Source: Actinomyces sp.
Lineage (GTDB): Bacteria > Actinomycetota > Actinomycetes > Actinomycetales > Actinomycetaceae
DNA length: 27,284 nucleotides
Reading direction: 5' to 3'
Assembly (NCBI RefSeq): GCF_030530635.1
Contig: NZ_JAUMUL010000049.1
Coordinates: 1-27,284 of the forward strand
Shown: piece after piece, positions 16,149-23,406 of the stretch
Numbering within the stretch: position 1 is the stretch's first letter
Layout of the letters: each line of letters begins with the position of its first letter
The notes under the pieces: generated by a model
The model's input: the letters and a program-made list of their open reading frames with translations, nothing else
Told to the model about the DNA's origin: nothing
Database searches by the model: none
Translations under genes and position numbers: made by a program

Positions 16149-16868
16149 ATGACGCCGCGCCGACCAGCACCTGCACGCCCCGGCGTGCGCAGGACCTCTC
16201 GCCCCGGACCGGCCCGTGGCTCGCGTGGCACGGCCTCCGGCAGGAGCGGTAGGAAGTCGGACTCCGGCGCCGATGCCTCCCGCGGCGCGGAGACCGACGC
16301 CGCACGTTCCGACGCCGGCCGGGCCACTCGGGTGGAGGAGGCATCTGGTGGCGCAGACGGACTGTCATTGTCCATGCGGCTGCTCATACTCACCGGCGTG
16401 GTGGTGCTGGCATTCATTGTGGTCTTCCCGTCGCTGCGCGGCTACCTGCTTCAACGCGCCCAGTACGACGCCGTCCTGGAGCAGATCGACGAGGCGCGCG
16501 CCACCTCTTCCGCGCTGGAGGAGGAGTTGGCGCGCTGGAACGACGACGAGTATGTCAAGGCCCAGGCCCGAGAGCGCCTGTCCTATGTGATGCCCGGTGA
16601 GACCACCTACGTCGTCGTCGGGGCCGACAGTGTTGGGGCCGACGACAAGACCGGCTCCTCCCAGACCGCAGGAGAGCAACGGCCTCCCTGGTATCAGGAG
16701 TTGCGGGAATCGGCCCGTGTGGCCGGTCAGGTGGAGGAGGACAAACCCGCCGAGGACCCCGCCCGCCGGGGTTGGTCGACGCCCACCCCGCGGGCCACCG
16801 CGACACCTGAGGCGACCGCCGTGCCGTCGGACCGTGCCGCATCCACCGAGTCGGGGGATCAACAGTGA
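16149..16868 (+). CDS. FtsB/DivIC-family septum formation initiator
   Basis: The 239-residue single-pass membrane protein belongs to the family that links FtsQ/DivIB and FtsL in the divisome. It has an Arg/Gly/Ser-rich cytoplasmic N-terminus (1-75) and one membrane helix (about 76-95, LLILTGVVVLAFIVVF). A short coiled coil (about 98-126, QYDAVLEQIDEARATSSALEEELARW) leads into the family motif DDEYVKAQARERLSYVMPGE. A Pro/Ala/Thr-rich tail of about 80 residues follows. Both extensions are longer than in the ~100-residue proteobacterial FtsB but usual in actinobacteria. The ATG at 16149 is preceded by GCAGGA at eight bases. It overlaps the DUF501 gene by four bases (GTGA). The position after eno is the conserved actinobacterial one. 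Confidence 0.85.
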   Translation: MTPRRPAPARPGVRRTSRPGPARGSRGTASGRSGRKSDSGADASRGAETDAARSDAGRATRVEEASGGADGLSLSMRLLILTGVVVLAFIVVFPSLRGYLLQRAQYDAVLEQIDEARATSSALEEELARWNDDEYVKAQARERLSYVMPGETTYVVVGADSVGADDKTGSSQTAGEQRPPWYQELRESARVAGQVEEDKPAEDPARRGWSTPTPRATATPEATAVPSDRAASTESGDQQ

Positions 16869-17356
16869 CTGCGAGCGAAGCCGACCTGGAGACCCTGCGT
16901 ATGCAATTGGGGCGCGTGCCTCGCGGAGTAGTCGACGTGGCAGCGCGTTGCGTTTGCGGCAGCCCCACGGTCGTGCGCACCGCCCCCCGCCTGCCTGACG
17001 GCTCTCCGTTCCCGACCATGTACTACCTCACCCACCCGGCGGCGGTACGCGGCTGCTCCACCCTTGAGGCGGAGCACCTGATGGAGGAGTACAACCGACG
17101 TCTGGCCGCCGAACCCGACCTGGCCGCGGCTTATGCGGATGCCCATGCCGATTACTTGGCTCGGCGCGCCGAGTTGGGGAGCCCCGTGGAGATTGCCGGG
17201 GTTTCGGCTGGAGGCATGCCCGTCCGGGTCAAATGTCTGCACGCGCTGTTGGCGCATGCGCTCGCGGTTGGGTGTGGTGTCAACCCGATTGGCGATCTGA
17301 CCCTGGACGCGCTGCGTGAGCGTGGCTTGTGGGATCCCGAGCGCTGCTCATGCTGA
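16865..17356 (+). CDS. DUF501 domain protein
   Basis: The 163-residue protein matches the DUF501 family (PF04417 type), almost always found between ftsB/divIC and ppx in actinobacteria; its function is not known. Visible conserved parts are LGRVPRGVVDVAARCVCGSP near the N-terminus, RLPDGSPFPTMYYLTHP at about 43-59, and a C-terminal VKCLHALLAHALAVG with GVNPIGD. Several Cys and His residues (the CVCG pair, the CLH motif and a terminal CSC) could bind metal, but this is a guess. It begins with GTG overlapping the ftsB-like stop, with GGGGGA six bases upstream. No membrane segment or signal peptide is seen. Confidence 0.88.
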   Translation: MTASEADLETLRMQLGRVPRGVVDVAARCVCGSPTVVRTAPRLPDGSPFPTMYYLTHPAAVRGCSTLEAEHLMEEYNRRLAAEPDLAAAYADAHADYLARRAELGSPVEIAGVSAGGMPVRVKCLHALLAHALAVGCGVNPIGDLTLDALRERGLWDPERCSC

Positions 17357-17375
17357 ACGTCGCCCTCCGCCGCCG

Positions 17376-17381
17376 TAGAGT
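17376..17381 (+). promoter_or_regulatory. TAGAGT -10 box upstream of ppx
   Basis: TAGAGT fits TANNNT, lies 20 bases after the DUF501 stop and 44 bases before the chosen ppx ATG. A GTG at 17387, in frame with ppx, sits five bases after it. It would give ppx-aroD its own transcript. Confidence 0.4.
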
Positions 17382-17425
17382 TGGCGGTGAAGCCGTCGGC
17401 TAAGCCACTTGAGGGGGATCCGCGC

Positions 17426-18433
17426 ATGACCCGTGTCGCCGCCATCGACTGCGGCACCAACACCATTCGGCTGCTCGTCGCCGAAGCCCTCCGGGACGAG
17501 CACACCGATGCGATCCACCTGCATCCCCTGCGCCGCTCCAGCACCATCGTCCGCCTCGGTCAGGGCGTGGATCGCACCGGCCGCCTGGACGCGGCGGCGC
17601 TGGCGCGCACGCTGGAGGTCGTGCGCGAATACGCGGCCACTTGCACCGCACTGGATGTGCCACCGGACGCCGCGCATATCCGCTTCGTGGCCACCTCCGC
17701 CACCCGGGACGCCGAGAATCGGGGGGAGTTCGTAGACGGTGTGCGCGCCGCACTCGGCATCATCCCCGAGGTCGTCTCCGGTCAGGAGGAGGCCCGGCTG
17801 TCTTTCGCCGGCTCGCTGTTGCGGGCCGGCGGCAGGCCGATGGGGGATGACGGCGCCGGGTCCGCGATCGGGCCGCGGCTGGTGGTGGACCTTGGGGGTG
17901 GCTCCACCGAACTGGTGCTCGGCGTCGACTCCCCGCAGTCCGCCTGCTCGATGAATACCGGTTCGGTGCGGATCACCGAGCGGCACCTCGCCGACGGCGT
18001 CACTGCGGAGGCCGAACGGGCGGCGCGTGCCGAGGTGCGCGCCCTGCTGGACCGGGCCACCGCTGCGGTCGACCTGGGCGGCGCATCCCAACTGGTCGGG
18101 TTAGCGGGCACCATCTCCACCGTGACGGCGCACGCCCTCGGTCTGGATGCCTTCGATCGCGACGCCATTGACGGCGCCGAGCTTGATGTTGAGCGAGTGC
18201 TGGCGTCATGCGATGCGATCGTTCACTCCACCGCCTCCGAGCGGGAGACCTGGGGTTATCTGCTGCCGGGACGCCGCGATGTCATCGCCGCCGGCGCACT
18301 GGTTTGGAGCGAGGTGGTGGCGCGGGTGGTTGCGGAGACCGCCGCCGCCGGACATCCGCTGACCACCGCCGTGACGAGCCTGTCTGACATTCTGGACGGT
18401 ATAGCGCTCTCACTTCTGCCCTGCAAGGAGTAG
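17426..18433 (+). CDS. ppx: Ppx/GppA-family exopolyphosphatase
   Basis: The 335-residue protein has the actin-like ASKHA phosphatase fold. It shows the first phosphate loop AAIDCGTNTIRLLVAE (residues 5-20), RFVATSATRDAENRGEFV, GQEEARLSFAGS and the second phosphate loop DLGGGSTEL at 155-163. Members remove terminal phosphate from polyphosphate or from pppGpp; single-domain actinobacterial Ppx proteins resemble Mycobacterium Ppx1/Ppx2. The ATG at 17426 is preferred because GAGGGGG lies eight bases upstream and the protein then starts at the usual family position; the frame is open to 17381. The stop is two bases before the aroD start, and the aroD ribosome site lies within the end of ppx, so the two are coupled. 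Confidence 0.9.
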   Translation: MTRVAAIDCGTNTIRLLVAEALRDEHTDAIHLHPLRRSSTIVRLGQGVDRTGRLDAAALARTLEVVREYAATCTALDVPPDAAHIRFVATSATRDAENRGEFVDGVRAALGIIPEVVSGQEEARLSFAGSLLRAGGRPMGDDGAGSAIGPRLVVDLGGGSTELVLGVDSPQSACSMNTGSVRITERHLADGVTAEAERAARAEVRALLDRATAAVDLGGASQLVGLAGTISTVTAHALGLDAFDRDAIDGAELDVERVLASCDAIVHSTASERETWGYLLPGRRDVIAAGALVWSEVVARVVAETAAAGHPLTTAVTSLSDILDGIALSLLPCKE

Positions 18434-18435
18434 AC

Positions 18436-19431
18436 ATGAGCGCGGGGGAGGGGAAGATGGGCAACGGCGACCGGGTGGGGGCCGTCCCGGTTCCGGAACC
18501 ACCTGCCACGCTGCTGCGACAGGTGCAGTATCTGCGGCTCCTTCTGGAGGGCCGCGGCATCGTGGTGCCCGGCTCGCCCGCCTGTGCACGACCGGTCGTC
18601 TGGCGGGGGGCGACGCTGGGAGGCCCGGTGCCGGTGGTCGCCGTCGCCACCACCGGGGCCGATGCGGCCACCTGCGCCGCTCAGGCGCGGGCCGCCCGCT
18701 TGGCCGGCGCGGAAGTGGTCGAATTACGCGCCGATCTGCTGACCGTTCCCGGCGCCGTCCCGGCCGATGCCAGTGCCGTGGGTTCGGTACGGCGGGGACC
18801 GGAGGGGCTCGTGCAATCATGGCTGGCGGCGGCTCGCGCCGTCGGGGAGGTGCTGTGCGGCTGCGGTATTCCGGTGCTGCTGACGGTGCGCACGGCCGCC
18901 GAGGGGGGCGGGTTCAACGGCGACGACGTCACCTACCGGGCCGCGCTGGGCGGGCTCATCGAAGCAATCGGTGGGGGCGCCGGCGTCGCCGGCACCGGTG
19001 AGCGGGCCGTGGTGGCCGTCGATATCGAGTCCGTTCGCGGTGACTTGCCGTGCCTGGTGCCGCTGGCGCGACGGGCCGGGCTTGACGTGGTCGCCTCCTA
19101 CCACGACTTCGACGCCGCCCCGGACGAGTTGGAACTGCTGCGTCGGATGCAAGCCATGCAGGATGCGGGCGCGTCGGTGGCCAAGGTCGCCGTTACTCCG
19201 GCGGATACGACGGAGGCCGAACGGGTATTGGGTGCGGCGGCCCGCGCCCGGGGGGAACTGGACATCCCGGTGGTAGTCATCGCCATGGGAGCGGCGGGCA
19301 CCACGAGTCGGCTGGCCGGTGGCGTGTTCGGTTCGGCGCTGACCTTCGCGACCGCGGGCGGCGCCGGCTCCGCGCCCGGCCAGTTGCCCATCAAGCAGGT
19401 GCGGGAGGCCTTAGCGTTGCTGCACTCCTGA
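18436..19431 (+). CDS. aroD: Type I 3-dehydroquinate dehydratase with N-terminal extension
   Basis: The enzyme converts 3-dehydroquinate to 3-dehydroshikimate through a Schiff base in the shikimate pathway. The signatures are clear: VELRADLL, VRTAAEGGGF, catalytic His223 in SYHDF, Schiff-base Lys250 in AKVAVTP, AMGAAGTTSRL, and the C-terminal SAPGQLP loop. The His-Lys distance of 27 residues equals that in E. coli AroD (143/170). At 331 residues it exceeds the usual ~250; the canonical domain begins near residue 52 (ARPVVWRGATLGG). The preceding ~50 residues contain a possible helix (LLRQVQYLRLLLEGRG). The ATG at 18436 has AAGGAG five bases upstream, so the extension is probably real. Many actinobacteria, Mycobacterium among them, use the unrelated type II enzyme instead. 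It sits directly behind ppx in one transcription unit. Confidence 0.92.
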   Translation: MSAGEGKMGNGDRVGAVPVPEPPATLLRQVQYLRLLLEGRGIVVPGSPACARPVVWRGATLGGPVPVVAVATTGADAATCAAQARAARLAGAEVVELRADLLTVPGAVPADASAVGSVRRGPEGLVQSWLAAARAVGEVLCGCGIPVLLTVRTAAEGGGFNGDDVTYRAALGGLIEAIGGGAGVAGTGERAVVAVDIESVRGDLPCLVPLARRAGLDVVASYHDFDAAPDELELLRRMQAMQDAGASVAKVAVTPADTTEAERVLGAAARARGELDIPVVVIAMGAAGTTSRLAGGVFGSALTFATAGGAGSAPGQLPIKQVREALALLHS

Positions 19432-19442
19432 TATCTCCATTC

Positions 19443-19487
19443 GCCGAGGTCGGTAGAAGTTACGTGCCGAGGTCGGTAGAAGTTACG
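19443..19487 (+). repeat. Two perfect 22-bp direct repeats, 23-bp period
   Basis: Positions 19443-19464 and 19466-19487 are identical over 22 bases and separated by a single T. Each contains the near-palindrome CCGAGGTCGG followed by TAGAAGTTACG. The pair starts 12 bases after the aroD stop codon and lies upstream of rplY. An inverted, partly degenerate pair lies at 20956-21000. Confidence 0.85.
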
Positions 19488-19561
19488 CGTGTGATCGACC
19501 AGCGTCCGGGCCGTGGGGCGGGTCACCGCCGACGGCGTCGTCGGACGGGGCCGTGATCGCA

Positions 19562-19567
19562 TACAGT
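19562..19567 (+). promoter_or_regulatory. TACAGT -10 box for rplY-pth
   Basis: TACAGT matches TANNNT. A start of transcription near 19574 would give rplY a leader of about 128 bases. No good -35 is visible, so this is tentative. Confidence 0.4.
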
Positions 19568-19587
19568 TGCTGTGTTGCCCCGGCGAG

Positions 19588-19603
19588 GGATGCGTCAGCA
19601 TCC
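19588..19603 (+). promoter_or_regulatory. Small hairpin in the presumed rplY leader
   Basis: GGATGC at 19588-19593 pairs with GCATCC at 19598-19603 around a GTCA loop. It lies about 100 bases before the rplY start, inside the likely untranslated leader. Ribosomal protein genes are often controlled by such leaders, but no specific L25 binding motif can be claimed. Confidence 0.3.
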
Positions 19604-19701
19604 GTGATCGACGTGGTGGTGCCGGAAGGTGCTGCGCGTCGTCGTGCCGCCGGACCACCTAACCAGCGGGGCCCGCTCCCCGCCACAACCGAGGAGAATG
19701 C

Positions 19702-20316
19702 ATGCCCGCCAACACCATTGCGCTTGAGGCCGTCGACCGCACCGAGTTCGGCAAAGGCTCAGCCCGCCGGGCCCGTCGCGCCGGTCAGGTTCCCGCCGTC
19801 GTCTACGGCCACGGCACCGAGCCCCGCCACCTGCTGCTGGAGGAGCACGCCACTCGCCTGGCCCTGCGCGGAAACGAGAACGCCCTGGTCGAGTTGAACG
19901 TCGGCGGGGAGTCGCTGCTGGCTATAACCAAGGACGTCCAGCGGCACCCGATCCGTCCGGGTGTGCAGCATGTGGACTTCCTGCTGGTCAACCGCAACGA
20001 GAAGGTCGAGGTCGAGGTGCCCGTCGTGGTGACCGGTGAGCCGACCCCCGGCACTGTCCACATCATCGAGCTGGCCCACGTGCTCGTCTCCGCCCCGGCC
20101 ATCGCCATCCCCGAGAGCATCGACGCCGACGTCACCGGCGTCGAGGCCGGCACCTCCGTCCGCGTGTCCGACCTGGCCCTGCCCGACGGCGTCGAGGCGA
20201 TCACCGATGCGGATACCGACGTCGTCAATGTCACCCTGGAGGCCCTCCCGGCGGCCGCGGCGGAGGCTCCTGCTGCGGACGCCGCGGGCGAGGCTCCCGC
20301 CGCCGATGCCGAGTGA
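19702..20316 (+). CDS. rplY: 50S ribosomal protein L25/general stress protein Ctc
   Basis: The 204-residue protein is the long (Ctc/TL5) form of L25, which binds 5S rRNA on the large subunit. The N-terminal 5S-binding domain (1-95) shows GKGSARRARRAGQVPAVVYG and a DVQRHPIRPGVQHVDFLLV segment. The second beta domain runs to about 182 (EVEVPVVVTGEPTPG, HVLVSAPAIAIPESIDADVTG). An Ala/Glu/Asp/Pro-rich acidic tail of about 20 residues ends the protein, as is common in high-GC actinobacteria. GAGGAG lies five bases before the ATG. The gene is followed by pth 22 bases later, a pairing found widely in bacteria, so they are probably one transcript with linked roles in translation. Confidence 0.96.
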   Translation: MPANTIALEAVDRTEFGKGSARRARRAGQVPAVVYGHGTEPRHLLLEEHATRLALRGNENALVELNVGGESLLAITKDVQRHPIRPGVQHVDFLLVNRNEKVEVEVPVVVTGEPTPGTVHIIELAHVLVSAPAIAIPESIDADVTGVEAGTSVRVSDLALPDGVEAITDADTDVVNVTLEALPAAAAEAPAADAAGEAPAADAE

Positions 20317-20338
20317 ATCCGATCTCAGCGAGTAGTTC

Positions 20339-20935
20339 ATGAACTCCCCGTGGCTCGTCGTCGGGCTGGGGAATTCCGGGACCCGGTACGCCCGCAACCG
20401 TCACAACGTCGGACAGATGGTCATTGACGTGCTGGCTGGGCGCGCCGGGTCCGGCCTTTCCAGCCACAAGACCCGCGCTCGGGTCGCCGACGTACGCCTG
20501 GGTGTCCTGCCCGGAGGCGTCCCCGGCCCGCGCGTGATCCTGGCCGGCACCGTCGGCTACATGAATGAGTCCGGCGGTCCGGTCAAGGCGCTCGCACACT
20601 TCTACGACGTCGAGCCGACTGTGCGGCTGCTAGTCATCCACGACGACCTCGATCTGCCGGCGCACAGGCTGCGGCTCAAGCGCGGTGGCGGTGAAGGTGG
20701 GCACAACGGTCTGCGCTCCATTTCCGCGGCGCTGGGCACACGTGACTTCGCGCGCCTGCGCATCGGGGTGGGGAGGCCCCCGGGCCGTCAGGACCCCGCC
20801 GACTTCGTGCTCAGTGACTTCCCGGGGCGGGAGCGGGCGGAACTGGCCGTCACCCTGGAGCAGGCGGCCGACACCGTAGAGCAAGTGGTTGCAGACGGGT
20901 TCACGGCCGCGCAGCAGCGGCTGCACTCGGCTTGA
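20339..20935 (+). CDS. pth: Peptidyl-tRNA hydrolase
   Basis: The 198-residue enzyme recycles peptidyl-tRNA released from stalled ribosomes. Conserved parts are the GLGNSGTRY loop with Asn12, catalytic His22 in RHNVG, YMNESG with Asn76, Asp102 in HDDLDL, GGGEGGHNGLRS, and RLRIGVGRP. Two small departures from the common pattern are Ser13 where Pro is usual (GNPG) and Tyr74 where Phe is usual (FMN). The length is typical. The ATG at 20339 has only a weak ribosome site (GCGAG), consistent with translational coupling to rplY 22 bases upstream. The gene converges with the response regulator gene on the minus strand. Confidence 0.96.
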   Translation: MNSPWLVVGLGNSGTRYARNRHNVGQMVIDVLAGRAGSGLSSHKTRARVADVRLGVLPGGVPGPRVILAGTVGYMNESGGPVKALAHFYDVEPTVRLLVIHDDLDLPAHRLRLKRGGGEGGHNGLRSISAALGTRDFARLRIGVGRPPGRQDPADFVLSDFPGRERAELAVTLEQAADTVEQVVADGFTAAQQRLHSA

Positions 20936-20955
20936 GCCGCCCGCCGACGGCGCTG

Positions 20956-21000
20956 CGTCCTATCTGCCGACGTCGGCACGTAACGTCTACCGACCTCGGC
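20956..21000 (-). repeat. Inverted copy of the 22-bp tandem repeat
   Basis: Read on the minus strand, 21000-20979 matches the 22-bp unit of 19443-19487 at 21 of 22 bases. A single T follows (20978), and 20977-20956 matches a second unit at 16 of 22, with a perfect palindrome CCGACGTCGG in its core. It lies in the 110-base convergent gap between pth and the response regulator gene. Confidence 0.8.
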
Positions 21001-21045
21001 GGAGAGCGCGAAGAGCGTGGGGCGGGGGGACTGCTGGTGCCGGTT

Positions 21046-21798
21046 TCAGCGCATGAGGCCGGTCTCGTAGGCGACCACGACGGCCTGCACGCGGTCGCGC
21101 ACATCCAGCTTGGCCAGCACGTTGCCGACGTGAGTCTTGACCGTCGTCGCGGACACGACCAGGTGGTCGGCGATCTCGGAGTTGCTCAGCCCCTGGGCCA
21201 TGAGTGTCAGGATCTCGCGCTCGCGCGGCGTCAGCGAGGCGATGCGTGCATCCTCCTGGGTGGTCGTGCCACCGTCCTCGGGCAGGTGCGAGGCGAACAT
21301 CTCCAGCATTCGCCGGGTGATGCGGGGGCTGACCACGGCCTCGCCGGAGGCGACCGTGCGGATAGCCTCCGCCAGTTCTCCCGGGCGCGTGTCCTTGAGT
21401 AGGAAGCCACTTGCCCCGGCGCGCAGACCGGCGAAGGCGTACTCATCCAGATCGAAGGTGGTCAGGATGAGGATCCTGGTCTGCGGGCACTGCTGGGTGA
21501 TTCTGGCGGTGGCTTCGATTCCATTCATGCCCGGCATGCGCACATCCATGAGGATCACGTCGGGCTTCAGGGCGCGCGCCTGTGCCACGGCCGTGGCGCC
21601 GTCAGAGGCCTCACCGACGATCTCAATGTCCTCCGCCGGATCCAGCACCATGCGAAAGCCCATTCGCATGAGCGCCTGGTCGTCGGCGAGCACCACGGTT
21701 ATGGGCTGTGCCCGTTGAGGGGATGCCGCATCTGCGGACGGCATGGGGGTGGCGGTATCGGTCGGGTAGGTTGCGTCGTTCACTGCGGCAGGTGCCAC
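21046..21798 (-). CDS. NarL/LuxR-family response regulator
   Basis: The 250-residue protein has an unconserved ~30-residue N-terminus, then a receiver domain (about 33-150) with acidic pocket Asp39/Asp40, phospho-acceptor Asp85 in ILMDVRMPG, Thr in ILTTFD and Lys in FLLKD. A LuxR-type helix-turn-helix follows (about 187-245: LTPREREILTLMAQGLSNSEIA, then VKTHVGNVLAKLDVRDR). It would bind DNA when phosphorylated by the kinase encoded just upstream. The GTG start at 21798 lies inside the end of the kinase gene (19-base overlap) and has AAGGGA seven bases upstream. The probable targets include the linked ABC transporter operon, which is inference from context. Confidence 0.93.
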   Translation of the reverse strand: MAPAAVNDATYPTDTATPMPSADAASPQRAQPITVVLADDQALMRMGFRMVLDPAEDIEIVGEASDGATAVAQARALKPDVILMDVRMPGMNGIEATARITQQCPQTRILILTTFDLDEYAFAGLRAGASGFLLKDTRPGELAEAIRTVASGEAVVSPRITRRMLEMFASHLPEDGGTTTQEDARIASLTPREREILTLMAQGLSNSEIADHLVVSATTVKTHVGNVLAKLDVRDRVQAVVVAYETGLMR

Positions 21799-23333
21799 GG
21801 CGATGTCCCTTCGTCGTCTCCGTCTAGGCTCTCGTCCCAGTGCAGCACGGCCCGCACCCGCCAGCCGGTGGCGGTCGGGCCGGCCTGCACGGTTCCACCA
21901 TAGACGGCGGCGCGCTCACGCATGCCAATCAGCCCCTTGCCGGAACCGTGCAGCGGCGTGGAACCGGGGGCGGACTGGTTGTCGATTGTGAGGATGGCCG
22001 TACCCGCATGCCGATCGACGGCGACATCGACGGCGTGTGTGGTGGGTGCGTAGCGCAGCACGTTGGTCAGCGCCTCCTGGGCGATGCGGAACACGGTCAG
22101 CTGCAGGCCCTTGTCCTTGGGTAGCCTGCGGCCGTCCCACCGGTAGGTGACGGGCACGCCCGCAGCTCGGAAACGCTCGACCAGGACCTTCAGGTCGGCC
22201 TGCTCGGGGGCGGGGGCGAGCGGTGTCTGACCACTGGAGGCGTCGGCCTCCGTGTCCGTCGCCTGCCGGCGCAGGTCGGCGATCTCCCGAGTCGGCTCTA
22301 CGGGAGCGACGATTCCCGGCGGGGCGAACTCGGGCACCGGCAGTTCGCGCACGGCGGCCTCCCCCGGGTGGGTCCGCCCGGCCACTGCGTTTGTCGCCCG
22401 TCGCGGTGGAGCGGCCGCGTCCTCGCCGCGGGGAGCTGCGGCCGCCGAGGCCGCTGCGTCGTCGTCCGCCTGTGCGGGGGAGTGGGCGGGAAGGGGATCC
22501 TCCCGTAGCACCCCCACCAGTCGACGCGTGTCGGCCAGAGCGGAGCGCCCGGTCTCGGCGAGTGTGGTCAACGCCTCCTTCGCCATGGCGGGGTTGCGAT
22601 CGACGGCGGCGGCCGCGCCGTCGGCCAGAGTGATCATCACGGCGAGCGAGTGTGCAACGACGTCGTGCATCTCCCGGGCGATGCGGCTGCGCTCGTTGGC
22701 GGCGGCCAGAGCGGCCTCCTGCTCGCGCGCCAGCATCAGGCGGGACGAGCGCGCCTCGGCCTCTCGCAACTGGGCCGCCTGACTGCGGATCACCAGGCCG
22801 ACCAACACGCCGATGATGTTGATCAGCCCGTAGGGAATGAGCAGTTCGCCGAGTGTGCCGATCGAGTAGTCGCCGAGCAAGGCCTGGCCGACGGCCGTGG
22901 TCAGTGTGGAGACCGCGCAGGCGGCCCACACCCAGGTGGCGCGGTAGCGCAGTGCCAGCGTGGTCAGGATGAAGGGCAGCCCCAGCAGGGTGAAGGCGCG
23001 CAGCGCGTAGGCCACGTAACCGATCGCGGCTATGCCCATGTCATCGAACCGGTCCGTGACCACTGCTTGGTGGACAATGGGCAGGAAGGTGAGCACCCCC
23101 CAGGCGGCGGCCAGGTGACGGCGGCGGAAAACCAGGGCGAGGGTGCACACCAGGCACATGCCCAGGGTCCAAGGCAACCACGATTTCGGTGGGGCGATGT
23201 CCGCCGCCAGCAGCGGCCATAGGCCCATGAACACGTTGAGAGTCAGCACCACCACTGCGATGGCGGAGTCGGCCAGGTAAGGGTGCGCCTTCTGCCAACG
23301 CAGCAGGTGAGTAGTGGTGGGCGACGTACTCAT
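21780..23333 (-). CDS. DesK/NarX-type sensor histidine kinase
   Basis: The 517-residue protein has about six membrane helices (23-182), with no large extracellular sensor domain. A HisKA_3 dimerisation helix follows, with phospho-acceptor His223 in RIAREMHDVVAHSL, and the C-terminus is a HATPase domain. Its N-box is FRIAQEALTNVLRYAP (415-430) and its G-box region is DNQSAPG...GKGLIGMRER (451-473). Between helix and ATPase domain lies an unusual Ala/Pro/Glu-rich linker of about 98 residues (281-378); most relatives have a few residues there. The short-loop membrane sensor suggests it detects a signal in the membrane or via the partner transporter. A strong GGAGAGGGGAG precedes the ATG at 23333. 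It overlaps the response regulator gene and follows the permease gene by 73 bases. Confidence 0.92.
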   Translation of the reverse strand: MSTSPTTTHLLRWQKAHPYLADSAIAVVVLTLNVFMGLWPLLAADIAPPKSWLPWTLGMCLVCTLALVFRRRHLAAAWGVLTFLPIVHQAVVTDRFDDMGIAAIGYVAYALRAFTLLGLPFILTTLALRYRATWVWAACAVSTLTTAVGQALLGDYSIGTLGELLIPYGLINIIGVLVGLVIRSQAAQLREAEARSSRLMLAREQEAALAAANERSRIAREMHDVVAHSLAVMITLADGAAAAVDRNPAMAKEALTTLAETGRSALADTRRLVGVLREDPLPAHSPAQADDDAAASAAAAPRGEDAAAPPRRATNAVAGRTHPGEAAVRELPVPEFAPPGIVAPVEPTREIADLRRQATDTEADASSGQTPLAPAPEQADLKVLVERFRAAGVPVTYRWDGRRLPKDKGLQLTVFRIAQEALTNVLRYAPTTHAVDVAVDRHAGTAILTIDNQSAPGSTPLHGSGKGLIGMRERAAVYGGTVQAGPTATGWRVRAVLHWDESLDGDDEGTSPWHLPQ

Positions 23334-23406
23334 GGTGCGGGCTCCCCTCTCCTCTTGGGTTGATTGTGCCCCGGCGGCGTGTGGCCGGCGGGGCAGGGAT
23401 ACGGAC

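Noticed and set aside
19443..19487. Tandem 22-bp repeat as a CRISPR array
   Set aside because: The spacer is a single base, there are only two copies, and no cas gene is present.
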